NCBI RefSeq assembly: GCF_904846345.1
Contig: NZ_CAJHAJ010000003.1
Location: 1 to 64,000 of the forward strand
Direction: 5' to 3'
DNA: 64,000 bases
Origin: Psychrobacter maritimus
Lineage (GTDB): Bacteria > Pseudomonadota > Gammaproteobacteria > Pseudomonadales > Moraxellaceae
Part shown: positions 49,736 through 58,851 of the stretch, in pieces
How the letters are laid out: each line of letters begins with the position of its first letter
How positions within the stretch are numbered: position 1 is the first letter of the stretch
Notes under the pieces: model-generated
The model's database searches: none
The model's input: only the letters and a program-made list of their open reading frames with translations
Told to the model about the DNA's origin: nothing
Program-made: the position numbers and the translations under genes

Positions 49736-52477
49736 ATGTCGCTATATCAACTCAAATCTCAATTCCAAGATCAATTGCGTCCTATAAGCGATACTCTAGC
49801 TGGGCAAGGTGTTACCGCCAACCAAGTGACGGTTTCAGCAGTATTGTTGAGTGTGGGAACGGCCTATGTGATAGCTAAGCCCGCAGCCAAAAATCAAGCG
49901 CTATGGCTGTTAATGCCGTCATCATTGTTTGTGCGTATGGCGCTCAATGCTATTGATGGCATGATGGCGCGCGAGCACGGACAGGCATCCAAACTTGGTG
50001 CAGTGCTTAATGAATTGGGCGATATTATTGCCGATACAGCATTATTGGCCAGTCTGTTGCCGCATATTGATAATCAAGAAACGCCCGCTGGGCTGATAAA
50101 TATCGCAGAAAACCTATCTCACAGTCAGCGCCATATTGTCGGTTTGATTGGTCTTAGTATTGGTAGCGAGCTACTGGGTATAGCCAGTCATACAGCTCTA
50201 GGTACTCGAGCCAACCATGGGCCATTAGGCAAAAGTGACCGTGCTTTTTTGCTGGGTATGCTTGGTACCTTGGTTGGTGTCAAAGTACCGTTATCGCTAT
50301 CACCTATAAGAATAGGGCAACTGTGCCTACTGACAGAAGCAATGCTCTTAAAGACTTGCCTCAATCGCTTGCGTTATATGGTGAATTTATACGTAATGCG
50401 TAAACCGCCAGTGCCTAAATCAACACTGAGTGCCTTAAATACTTGTCATCATTCAAACATTTCCAACCATGTTGAATTTTCTCCTAGCGTCATTGATGGT
50501 TTCATCGCTCATAACGCTTTACCTCATTCTTCTACTAATGCTTCTCTTTTGGAATCCAATATTATGTCAGCGACCTCTAATAATGCAGAAAATAAAATAA
50601 ATCTGCTTAACGATAGTAACCATAAATACCCATCCCAAAAGACTTCATCAAAGCAGCCCTCACCCAAAACTATTCATGGTGAAAGCAGTTATAACGCTTA
50701 TGATGGCACGGCAATATATTATCGTTACTGGCTGACGATGCCTTTAGAGGCTATAAAACAAACCAGTCAGCAACACACAAAACAGCGCCAAGTCATTCTG
50801 TTACATCGTGGTCATGAGCATTCAGGACGATTGGAAGAGTTAGGACGGCAGTTTGCAGCGGCGGGCTATCAAGTATTTGCATGGGATGCACGCGGTAATG
50901 GGCGCTCAGGCGGTATCAAAGATCATGCCGAGAGCGTCACTGAGCTAGAGCGTGATTTAAACGACTTTGTGCAATTGGTCGTTGCTCAAACTGGCATTGC
51001 CATTGACGATACTTTACTCATCGCCAGTAGCATCGGTGCGGTACTCGCGGCAGCATGGGTACATGATTACGCGCCCAATATTCGCGGGATGATTTTGGGT
51101 ACACCTGCATTGAAGATTCGTTTGTATCTACCCTTTGCCATACCATCGTTAAAGGTGGCACGCGGACTCGGTTTGATGTCACGCGTGAGTAGCTACGTCA
51201 AAGCACAAGTATTGACTCATGATAAAGACGCACAGCAAGCCTACAATGCCGACCCGCTTATCTCCAATAGCATCTCGACTGACTTGCTCATTGATACTCA
51301 TGCGACGGGTCAACGCTTGCTCGATGATGCTGGTGCCATTACCGTACCGACGTTTGTATTGTGTGCAGGCAAGGATTATGTGGTCGATAAGCAGGCTGAA
51401 CGTGATTTTTATGACGCCATCAATACGACTGATAAACGCTGGCAATTATATCCAGACAGTTATCATGCTATCTTTCATGAAACCAATAAGGCAGATGTCT
51501 TCGCTGATTGTATTGAGTTCACTGAGCAGGTATTCAGTACGGACGTTAAAACGCCTGATTTAAGCGCCGCTCATCTAAACAGTGCCAGTAAGGATAAGGT
51601 TGATCGCTTAGCGATTAAACCTTTTAACCCAAGCTTTGCCATTACCCGATTTGCCATGCGAAAATTTGGTCATGTCAGCGATGCCATTGCCACTGGACTT
51701 GTGCATGGCTTTGATTCGGGTCATTCGCTCGATCATGTCTATTACAATCAGCCGAGTGGTCAGAATAAATTTGGTCAGGCAGTCGATAAATTTTACTTAA
51801 ACAATATTGGTTGGCAAGGGATTCGTATCCGCCGTGAGCATATATTAGAGCTAGCACGTCAAGCTTTAGCAGATCTTGAAGATAAGAACCAAAGTAGCGC
51901 TAAGTTATACCAACCAAGATTGCTAGATATTGCTAGTGGCCATGGTTTTTATGCGTTTGATTTGTTGACAGAGTTTACAGACTTGCATGCTGAGCTACGT
52001 GATTATGAGCAGCATAATATTCAAGCTTTACAGTCAAAAGCACAGCAATTAGAAATTGCTGATCGCGTGATTGCCTGTCAAAAAGATGCCTTTGACCCTG
52101 CCAGTTACGTTAATGAGCAGAAAGAGACTGGCAGTGTCGATGAAACAAAATTCGATATCTCCATTGCCTCTGGTGTTTTTGAATTGTTTTCTGACAATAT
52201 GCTACCAACGACGGCTTTGGCGGGCATTTACGATAGTTTAAAATCTGGTGGTTATTTACTTTATACCAATCAGCCTTGGCATCCTGAACAAGAATTTATC
52301 AGTAAAACCTTAAACAATCATCGTGGCAGCAGTTGGGTGATGCGTTGTCGTTCACAAGCAGAGATGGATCAGTTGGTTGAGAATGCTGGCTTTCAAAAAA
52401 TAGCGATGCGTATTGATCGCTTTGGTATTTTTACCGTGTCACTAGCGATTAAAGTCGCCTCAACCAATCATGAATAA
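49736..52477 (+). CDS. Fusion of YnbA-like CDP-alcohol phosphatidyltransferase with YnbC-like hydrolase/methyltransferase
   Basis: Three enzyme domains lie in one 913-residue chain. Residues 1-225 are a membrane CDP-alcohol phosphatidyltransferase with NAIDGMMAREHG and GAVLNELGD; the first and third Asp of the canonical motif are Asn71 and Asn92, a change I also recall in E. coli YnbA. An Asn/Ser-rich linker (about 225-310) follows. Residues 310-570 are an alpha/beta hydrolase (nucleophile elbow ASSIG, acid in GKDYVVD, His in SYHAIFHE). Residues 640-913 are a SAM methyltransferase with DIASGHGFYAF. In E. coli, ynbA and ynbC are separate genes. The ATG at 49736 aligns with the YnbA start; a TTG lies 30 bp upstream. 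The next gene overlaps by 8 bp. Confidence 0.85.
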   Translation: MSLYQLKSQFQDQLRPISDTLAGQGVTANQVTVSAVLLSVGTAYVIAKPAAKNQALWLLMPSSLFVRMALNAIDGMMAREHGQASKLGAVLNELGDIIADTALLASLLPHIDNQETPAGLINIAENLSHSQRHIVGLIGLSIGSELLGIASHTALGTRANHGPLGKSDRAFLLGMLGTLVGVKVPLSLSPIRIGQLCLLTEAMLLKTCLNRLRYMVNLYVMRKPPVPKSTLSALNTCHHSNISNHVEFSPSVIDGFIAHNALPHSSTNASLLESNIMSATSNNAENKINLLNDSNHKYPSQKTSSKQPSPKTIHGESSYNAYDGTAIYYRYWLTMPLEAIKQTSQQHTKQRQVILLHRGHEHSGRLEELGRQFAAAGYQVFAWDARGNGRSGGIKDHAESVTELERDLNDFVQLVVAQTGIAIDDTLLIASSIGAVLAAAWVHDYAPNIRGMILGTPALKIRLYLPFAIPSLKVARGLGLMSRVSSYVKAQVLTHDKDAQQAYNADPLISNSISTDLLIDTHATGQRLLDDAGAITVPTFVLCAGKDYVVDKQAERDFYDAINTTDKRWQLYPDSYHAIFHETNKADVFADCIEFTEQVFSTDVKTPDLSAAHLNSASKDKVDRLAIKPFNPSFAITRFAMRKFGHVSDAIATGLVHGFDSGHSLDHVYYNQPSGQNKFGQAVDKFYLNNIGWQGIRIRREHILELARQALADLEDKNQSSAKLYQPRLLDIASGHGFYAFDLLTEFTDLHAELRDYEQHNIQALQSKAQQLEIADRVIACQKDAFDPASYVNEQKETGSVDETKFDISIASGVFELFSDNMLPTTALAGIYDSLKSGGYLLYTNQPWHPEQEFISKTLNNHRGSSWVMRCRSQAEMDQLVENAGFQKIAMRIDRFGIFTVSLAIKVASTNHE

Positions 52478-53672
52478 TACGCATGCCAAACCCTATGAGC
52501 GTGTACAGATTTTTTCAGGGGGCGGTTCACGTTTTGGCTATTATTTAGGTAGCTATGCAGCATTGGTGGCTCATGATTTGACGCCGGATATGATTGTTGG
52601 CACCTGCGGTGGTAGTCTATCGGCTTATTTGGTTAATTTAGCGCCCGATCCCAAGGATTTGCAGGAGCTCATGTGCAGCCGTGAGTTGTATCGTGTCATT
52701 ACTACCATCAGACATGTCGCGCCAGACGAAGCAAGTAAGCGATTAAAAATACGTTATATGGCTCAAGCTTTCAAGCGCTGGCGACTCACAAAGCAAAAAG
52801 CTAACGGACAAAGACAGCAACAAGCAGATAACTATGAGCGGATTTTGGATGAATTGCAGCAACTAGCGATGTTTCGAGTCGATAATGAGGAACAATGGCT
52901 TGACGAGTTGTCTGGTTTTTCTCTCAAGCGCAATAATAATTCGTTTAATCCTACCGCGCCAGAGATAGCCATTATCGCCAGCCGCCTGTATCCAACAGCT
53001 AATCAAGGGACTACTGCTAGTAATTCTGTTCACAATGATTTTAGGCTACAAGAATTATTATTTGCCCCGCCGCGATTGGCAGCATTAGATCTCATCGCAG
53101 AAAAACTGAATTCACCGGCTCATACATTTGCTACTGGACGTATCAATCAGTCTGTCAAAACGCTGACCAAATGGGATTTTGCCCCTGCGATTCGTGCTTC
53201 TATGGCAGATATGTATTACCTACCACCGACGCATATCGCAGCGCTTGGTTGGTGCTTAGGCGGGGTGATTAATCTCACGCCCATTGAGCTAGCGTGTCAA
53301 TTGGGTCATAGCGTATTTGCAGAGACCAAGGCGGGTTATGATTCATGGCTTGCCGCACCAGCCATTCAACGTGTTTTTGGTTTTGACCCCAACGAGCGTT
53401 TGGCACAGGTGCAGGGTTTTGATTCAACAGAAACGCTGACACGCGCTGATTCTGTTAAAACCAGTCCTCGAGTGAATCAACTACATTGGTTACCTTTTGC
53501 AGATAATGCTCAGCAGTTGGCAAGACAGCATGTACAAAAACGTTTCAATATCAAACAAATGGTCGTTGAGCTCATTCACAGTGACTATGATGGCTTTGTG
53601 CGGCAAATGCAGGCGCAATGGCAGTATGGCTATCAGCGTACAGCTGACTACATACAGCAGCATAGTCTATGA
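52470..53672 (+). CDS. Patatin-like protein lacking both catalytic residues
   Basis: The N-terminus has the patatin oxyanion loop FSGGGSRFGYYLG (15-27) and a nucleophile elbow VGTCGGSLSA, but the catalytic Ser is Cys46. The region matching the second motif (D-G-G-x-x-N-x-T-P) reads LGGVINLTP with Leu263 for Asp. The fold is therefore patatin-like, while the Ser-Asp dyad of phospholipase A activity is gone. It may be a non-catalytic lipid-binding subunit or use Cys differently. A middle region (about 85-200) is Gln/Asn-rich and variable. It overlaps the fusion gene by 8 bp and the SDR gene by 4 bp, so all three are translationally coupled. Confidence 0.85.
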   Translation: MNNTHAKPYERVQIFSGGGSRFGYYLGSYAALVAHDLTPDMIVGTCGGSLSAYLVNLAPDPKDLQELMCSRELYRVITTIRHVAPDEASKRLKIRYMAQAFKRWRLTKQKANGQRQQQADNYERILDELQQLAMFRVDNEEQWLDELSGFSLKRNNNSFNPTAPEIAIIASRLYPTANQGTTASNSVHNDFRLQELLFAPPRLAALDLIAEKLNSPAHTFATGRINQSVKTLTKWDFAPAIRASMADMYYLPPTHIAALGWCLGGVINLTPIELACQLGHSVFAETKAGYDSWLAAPAIQRVFGFDPNERLAQVQGFDSTETLTRADSVKTSPRVNQLHWLPFADNAQQLARQHVQKRFNIKQMVVELIHSDYDGFVRQMQAQWQYGYQRTADYIQQHSL

Positions 53673-54481
53673 AGAATGCCACAAAGCCCGCCTCAATAGA
53701 TAAACCACACATTATCGTCGTTGGTGGTACCAGTGGACTTGGTTTGGCATTGGCACTGCATCATCAGGCGCTTGGCTGGCAAGTGAGCGTGGTTGGTCAT
53801 AGCACGGCAAAGATAGACCGTCTCAATAGTCAGCATCCTAATATTATTACTTATTGCTGTGATTTGACTGATAACGCGCAAACACAAAGTTTGTTAGAGA
53901 GCTTGTCAAATATCAGTTTTCAAAGAGTGATTTATAGTGCGGGTAGTTATACCAATGAGCGTGTTCACCATCTGAGTCAAGCGGACAGCGATCAAATGCT
54001 AGCGATTAATCTGCAAGCGTTTGAGCAGGTTTTTAGATGGGCAAGTGAGCAATTAAAGCACCAAAGCTGTGCGTTGGATATCAACGAAAACAGCAGCCTA
54101 AGCCTAATTTGTATTGCTTCTATAGCAGGTACTATGGATTATCCTTATGCCAGTCTATATGCCAAAAGCAAACGCGCGATGATTGCCACTGCGAGCGCCT
54201 ATCGTGCAGCACTTGCGCCTTATTATATTCAAGTAAACTGCATCGCCTCGGGATATATCGACACCCAAGCATTACGTGATTTGAATAATGATGATGCTAG
54301 CCATAAGCCATTTATAATAAAGACACAAACGGCGGTTGAGAAGATTATGCAGGCAATTGATAAAGATATTGAGTTGGCCATATTTCCACGCTCCATGCGC
54401 TGTATTACTCGGGCAATCAATCATTTACCTAAGCCTTTGCTTAACTGGATATTGCGTAGTAAATTGGATAAAACCACTTGA
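53669..54481 (+). CDS. Short-chain dehydrogenase/reductase
   Basis: A classical-size SDR (270 residues) with the nucleotide motif GGTSGLG (19-25), SAG at the NAG position (about 90-92), catalytic Ser151 and YAKSK (Tyr164, Lys168). The substrate is unknown. After the YxxxK helix it has SGYIDTQALRD, where many SDRs place the substrate loop. A C-terminal segment (about 240-265, IFPRSMRCITRAINHLPKPLLNWILR) is hydrophobic/basic and could sit on the membrane, as in DltE/YdfG-like or lipid-acting SDRs. It is the third gene of the coupled lipid locus and ends 7 bp from the convergent CdsA-like gene. Confidence 0.87.
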   Translation: MKNATKPASIDKPHIIVVGGTSGLGLALALHHQALGWQVSVVGHSTAKIDRLNSQHPNIITYCCDLTDNAQTQSLLESLSNISFQRVIYSAGSYTNERVHHLSQADSDQMLAINLQAFEQVFRWASEQLKHQSCALDINENSSLSLICIASIAGTMDYPYASLYAKSKRAMIATASAYRAALAPYYIQVNCIASGYIDTQALRDLNNDDASHKPFIIKTQTAVEKIMQAIDKDIELAIFPRSMRCITRAINHLPKPLLNWILRSKLDKTT

Positions 54482-54488
54482 TAACAGC

Positions 54489-55382
54489 TTAGCCGAGCAG
54501 CCAATAAAACAAGGTAAATAATGGCACACCAATCAGCAAGCTATCTATTCTATCCAATACGCCGCCATGTCCAGCGAGCATAGTACCCGTGTCTTTTACG
54601 CCGTGCTGACGTTTAAAGGCGGATTCTAATAAATCTCCAGCGATACCACTTACCGCTAAACCATAGGCGGCCAATAAGCAAATCCACCAGCTAAAAGAAG
54701 TGAGCCAGATGCCTAATAGTGTGGCCAATATCGCTGCTAATACACTGCCAAAGAGAGCACCTTCGATACTTTTATTCGGGCTGATGGTTGGAGCAAGACC
54801 GCGCTTAAAGATTTTGTGACCAAGCAATCGTCCGCATAGATACTGTGCAATATCATTAAATTGACTGGCGAATAATACAAAAAACAAAATGCCATATTGT
54901 TCGCGTTGCCACGTTAATTGCTGTAAGGCAATCAAGCTGATAATCAATGCGATAAAGACAGAACTAAACAGCAAGTCTAAGAATTTTAAATGTGTATAGG
55001 CTTGCTTAGAATCAGAAGGATTTTTTATAAAAGGCTGAGTATTTGGTTGCAAGCCACGCGCTTGAAGCTTACTAATAAGCCTAGCTTTGCTAGGTAGGTG
55101 CCATAATCGTTTAATCTCGTAGCAGCCACGCACACCAATCAACAAGAAAAAAGCGATCAGCAACCACTGATAGGGGTATGTGCGAGAGTGTAGGTGTTGA
55201 CTATTATCAGTTATCTTAGCGATAACATAACAAGCGCAAAGCGCTGCTAACATGAGCCACCATGAGCGTGCTATTAAATAGATTTTCGGTAAGCGCTGAC
55301 GCAAGCTAGGTAGGGCAAGCATAGCCCAAACCGAACTCACGACTAGCATTAGAACCATCACAAACCGTAAGTCAGAAGCCAT
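54489..55382 (-). CDS. CdsA/YnbB-like phosphatidate cytidylyltransferase
   Basis: A multi-helix membrane protein (297 residues) that would make CDP-diacylglycerol from phosphatidate and CTP. The family signature is present near the C-terminus: SAFKRQHGVKDTGTMLAGHG followed by GVLDRIDSLL. The FLLIGVRGCYEIKRLW segment and a position next to a YnbA-like transferase fit YnbB rather than housekeeping CdsA, which normally sits with ispU and rseP. It converges on the SDR gene with 7 bp between stops. It would supply the substrate for the phosphatidyltransferase domain of the fusion protein. Confidence 0.87.
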   Translation of the reverse strand: MASDLRFVMVLMLVVSSVWAMLALPSLRQRLPKIYLIARSWWLMLAALCACYVIAKITDNSQHLHSRTYPYQWLLIAFFLLIGVRGCYEIKRLWHLPSKARLISKLQARGLQPNTQPFIKNPSDSKQAYTHLKFLDLLFSSVFIALIISLIALQQLTWQREQYGILFFVLFASQFNDIAQYLCGRLLGHKIFKRGLAPTISPNKSIEGALFGSVLAAILATLLGIWLTSFSWWICLLAAYGLAVSGIAGDLLESAFKRQHGVKDTGTMLAGHGGVLDRIDSLLIGVPLFTLFYWLLG

Positions 55383-55460
55383 GTTTTTAGCACTTTGAGG
55401 TCGATAGAGAACGGTAACCCACCGTTTTTTTATGGCTGAAGTGGCAACGCTTAATTGCTG

Positions 55461-57356
55461 TTAGACGTTAGCAACTGTATATACCGATTCAGCCTCTGTA
55501 TCATCGATTATAGGCTGAATCAACCAATCAATACCACCTTCTTTCAACTTTGATAATGGCTCAATCACACTCGTCCGAGGTGTGCTTGTTAAGTCAGGAT
55601 AATCCTTTCGATAATGCCCACCGCGGCTCTCATGACGCTGATAAGCAGATTGAATAATCAAAGTCGCTAATTGTAATTGTCTTGCTAATTGAAAGTAGGG
55701 CAGCTCATTCAAAATAGTAGCGTTGTCTTTATTGTCGATAGCTAGTTGATTAGAGTCACAACAGTTAAGCTTTTGTTGCCATTGCTGTATTTGTAAAAGT
55801 GCTTGTTCTAATTGTTTAGCATCACGGGTAATACCCATATGAGAGGTCATCAAAGCTTTTAGTTCTGCGGTTATTGCAGTGATATCAGCATCCGTATTAA
55901 CGTTGTCGTTGTGATTGCCATTAGAGTTGCTTTCATATTCAACAGACGATGGCAAAGTAATGCGCTGACTATCTTTAAGCGTTGGCGCTATCCACATGTC
56001 ATGGATTAATTTGTCTAAATTAGCATGAGGTAAAGTCGTTTCTAACGTTTCTATTGCTGCTAAATAGCGCGGCAAGTCAGCAGCGATATTGCGCCCAACG
56101 ACCACGCATTCCAACAGTGAATTACTCGCTAAACGGTTTGCTCCATGTAGACCTGTATAAGCAACCTCACCAGCAGCATAAAGCCCTGCCACATCGGTCA
56201 GACCATTGGCAGACGTCACTACACCGCCGCAGCTATAATGAGCGGTAGGGGCAACTGGAATGGGGTCGGTAGTGATATCAATACCGAGATCTAGTAGTGT
56301 TTGATAAATCTGCGGGAAATGCTCTTGCAAAAATTCCGCTGGCAAGTGACTAACATCAAGATTGACGTAGCCAAGTCCATTGTTATTAATTTGCTCAGCG
56401 ATGGCACGGGCGACGATGTCTCTTGGAGCCAGTTCTGCACGCTTATCAACATCAAGCATAAAACGCTTGCCCGTTTGTGGACAATATAGCCGCCCACCTT
56501 CACCGCGCAGTGCTTCAGATATCAAGAAGCTACTGTCATCTAAGGCTAAGCCAGTTGGGTGAAATTGAATAAATTCCAAATTAGCCAAGCGGCAACCCGC
56601 TTGCCATGCCATCATCACGCCATCGCCGACACAGACATTCGGCGCACTGGCACGCTTAAATAACTGTCCTAAACCGCCACTCGCCAATACGACAGCGCGA
56701 CTATGAAAGGTAAGTTTACGTTGATTAAGATAATCAAAAACAAGCGCACCTTGGCATTGCTTATTTGGATTAGCGCTATTTTTTAAAAGGCTCAGTGCTT
56801 CATGGTAGGGCAAGATAGTAATATTGGATGCAGCTTGTGCTTTTAGAGTCAAGGCTTCCATAATATGCCGACCAGTGGCATCATCGGCATGTGCAACTCG
56901 CCGACAGCCATGACCGCCTTCTTTGGTCAGATGCAAATTGCTAGTCTGTAATGCCGCTAAAGGATTTGCATTATTATATGGCTGTCTTTCTTGCTCGGGA
57001 ATCAAGGTAAAAGGTACGCCTTGTTCGCAGAGCCATTGCACGGCTTGCTGTCCAGCGCTGAGGATATTAGTGGTATTGTCAGTCTCACATAATCCTGCAC
57101 CCGCGACTAACGTATCAGCAATATGGTCAGCGACACGGTCATTCTTGTCTAGACTGGCTGCAATTCCGCCTTGCGCATAATGGCTTGAGCACACTTCTAT
57201 CGCGGATTTACTTAGTACTGTCACACTTAGCGATTTTGGCAAAGCGAGAGCAGTGCTTAGTCCTGCAAGACCAGCACCTATGATAAGTACATCTGTCTGG
57301 ACAGTATCCTCAGCATTATTAGTATTTACCTTATCCGCTGACCATGCCTCGTTCAT
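55461..57356 (-). CDS. nadB: L-aspartate oxidase
   Basis: NadB oxidises L-aspartate to iminoaspartate for quinolinate synthesis. From the ATG at 57356 it has 631 residues, longer than the usual 540. Seen are the FAD motif DVLIIGAGLAGLSTAL, the SSHYAQGGIAASL loop, GGHGCRRVAHADDATGRHI, and SCGGVVTSANGLTDVAGLYAAGE. The C-terminal helical domain contains two polar inserts (Asn/Asp-rich near 460 and 520). The start is one base after the nadA stop, with GGAG inside the end of nadA. The open frame continues 31 codons upstream but overlaps nadA and does not fit the family. Confidence 0.94.
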   Translation of the reverse strand: MNEAWSADKVNTNNAEDTVQTDVLIIGAGLAGLSTALALPKSLSVTVLSKSAIEVCSSHYAQGGIAASLDKNDRVADHIADTLVAGAGLCETDNTTNILSAGQQAVQWLCEQGVPFTLIPEQERQPYNNANPLAALQTSNLHLTKEGGHGCRRVAHADDATGRHIMEALTLKAQAASNITILPYHEALSLLKNSANPNKQCQGALVFDYLNQRKLTFHSRAVVLASGGLGQLFKRASAPNVCVGDGVMMAWQAGCRLANLEFIQFHPTGLALDDSSFLISEALRGEGGRLYCPQTGKRFMLDVDKRAELAPRDIVARAIAEQINNNGLGYVNLDVSHLPAEFLQEHFPQIYQTLLDLGIDITTDPIPVAPTAHYSCGGVVTSANGLTDVAGLYAAGEVAYTGLHGANRLASNSLLECVVVGRNIAADLPRYLAAIETLETTLPHANLDKLIHDMWIAPTLKDSQRITLPSSVEYESNSNGNHNDNVNTDADITAITAELKALMTSHMGITRDAKQLEQALLQIQQWQQKLNCCDSNQLAIDNKDNATILNELPYFQLARQLQLATLIIQSAYQRHESRGGHYRKDYPDLTSTPRTSVIEPLSKLKEGGIDWLIQPIIDDTEAESVYTVANV

Positions 57357-57357
57357 A

Positions 57358-58497
57358 TTACGCCGCTCCAACATTGGCAAATAATTTGCGGTCTTTGACA
57401 AGATCACCGCTCGCGGCCACCCGTTGCTTTTGCGCTTCAGCAAAATCAAGCATGCGTTGGAGTGGTTTTTTGGCAGCTGTCGCCAGCTCTTGCGTCATGA
57501 GCACTTCACCGCTGCGCTGAGTTAAACACTGTTCAATCCCTTTTAGGCCATTCATCACCATCCACGGGCAAAACGCACAGCTTTTACAACTGGCGCTTTC
57601 ACCAGCCGTCGGCGCGGCTAAGAAACGTTTATTTGGCGAGCGCTTTTGCATCTCGTGCAATATACCCAAGTCGGTAGCGACAATAAAGGTATCGGCATCC
57701 ATCTCATAAGTGGATTGCAACAGCTTACTGGTCGAGCCAACCACGTCGGCAAGCGCGACTACGCTATCAGGCGACTCAGGATGTACCAATACTTTAGCGT
57801 TTGGATGCTCTTCTTTTAATTGCAGCAGCTCAGTTGCTTTAAACTCGTTATGAACCAAGCAAGACCCTTGCCAAAGCAGCATATCGGCGCCAGTCTCTTG
57901 CGCGATGTATTTACCCAAATGACGGTCAGGGCCCCAAATGATAGGCTCGCCTTGCGCATGCAGATGACGCACGATATCGATACCAACGGACGAGGTCACA
58001 ACCCAATCAGCACGAGCTTTGACCGCAGCACTAGTGTTGGCATAAACCACCACGGTACGCTCAGGATGGGCATCACAAAATGCGGAAAACTCATCAGCAG
58101 GGCAGCCTAAATCAAGCGAACACTCAGCTTCCAAGTCTGGCATGAGTACTGTCTTTTCCATGCTTAGTATTTTTGCCGATTCGCCCATAAAGCGTACGCC
58201 AGCGACGACCAAGGTTTGCGCGCTATGCGCTTGCCCAAAGCGTGCCATCTCAAGCGAATCCCCAACACAGCCGCCTGTAGCTAATGCTAAGTCTTGGATA
58301 AATGGGTCGACGTAGTAATGAGCAACTAATACGGCATTATTATCTTTTAATAGCTGCTTAATATTATCTTCAACTGCGAGACGTTCGGCACGTGGCAGGT
58401 CTGCCGGTATTTTAGCTTTGGCATATTCGATGTTCATTTGAGTTGCAATGCGATTGTCATTGCTCATGATGGGCGCGTCATAGGGATAAGTTTTCAT
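57358..58497 (-). CDS. nadA: Quinolinate synthase
   Basis: NadA condenses iminoaspartate with dihydroxyacetone phosphate using a [4Fe-4S] cluster. The cluster cysteines fit [18 protein letters not shown] and SCAFCPWM. The conserved [14 protein letters not shown] and [18 protein letters not shown] segments are clear. The ATG at 58497 has AAAGG 9 nt upstream and gives 379 residues; the frame opens further to 58602, but that start would fall inside the operator palindrome. nadB follows directly. Confidence 0.95.
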   Translation of the reverse strand: MKTYPYDAPIMSNDNRIATQMNIEYAKAKIPADLPRAERLAVEDNIKQLLKDNNAVLVAHYYVDPFIQDLALATGGCVGDSLEMARFGQAHSAQTLVVAGVRFMGESAKILSMEKTVLMPDLEAECSLDLGCPADEFSAFCDAHPERTVVVYANTSAAVKARADWVVTSSVGIDIVRHLHAQGEPIIWGPDRHLGKYIAQETGADMLLWQGSCLVHNEFKATELLQLKEEHPNAKVLVHPESPDSVVALADVVGSTSKLLQSTYEMDADTFIVATDLGILHEMQKRSPNKRFLAAPTAGESASCKSCAFCPWMVMNGLKGIEQCLTQRSGEVLMTQELATAAKKPLQRMLDFAEAQKQRVAASGDLVKDRKLFANVGAA

Positions 58498-58851
58498 AAG
58501 TGCAACCTTTAGTACATTAACGACAAATGAGGTGTCGTTAGGAATGAGACAGTTAAATATGGGAAATGAATAAAGTGTTTTAATTATGCTCATTTTGAGC
58601 ATAAATACAAGTATTTTTTATAATTAACTTAAAAATTGAACTAGATGTGTGTGGGTGTTTTCTAAATAGCGCCGTTTCTTATACTGTTGTTCTCGCATTT
58701 ATTTTCTAGTATTTATCACAGTGCCATTGGTGTATTTACAACGCCAGACTATGATAGTTTTAGATTCACGCTATACTAAGGCGTGTTATAAAAGTCATAA
58801 TTTATAGCTTTTTCACTGCATTCTTCAAGATAAAGGATATTTACTAAAGCC
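58498..58851. other. Divergent control region nadA / NAD regulator
   Basis: This 354-bp spacer holds the nadA promoter and operator (58583-58610). Toward the regulator gene I see AAAGGAT about 16 nt before the ATG but no second copy of the palindrome, so the regulator may not repress itself. Confidence 0.5.
58583..58610 (-). promoter_or_regulatory. nadA promoter with embedded operator palindrome
   Basis: A perfect palindrome, TTATGCTCA-TTT-TGAGCATAA (58584-58604), lies between TTGTAT (-35, minus strand, 58605-58610) and CATAAT (-10, 58583-58588), spacer 16 bp. Binding there would block RNA polymerase. The same sequence, with one change, precedes nadC. Confidence 0.7.

Noticed and set aside
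55411-55430. ACGGT-ACCGT stem followed by seven T on the plus strand, between the CdsA-like gene and nadB
   Set aside because: It points the wrong way for the two minus-strand genes and no plus-strand gene ends nearby; the stem is only 5 bp.
55490-55500. CAGCCTCTGT inside the nadB tail, similar to part of the 30-nt dispersed core
   Set aside because: Only about 10 bases match, it is in coding sequence, and there are no flanking inverted arms.
57357-57449. Upstream extension of the nadB frame into nadA
   Set aside because: The ATG right after the nadA stop has a ribosome binding site and aligns with the family; the extension would overlap nadA by 90 bp.
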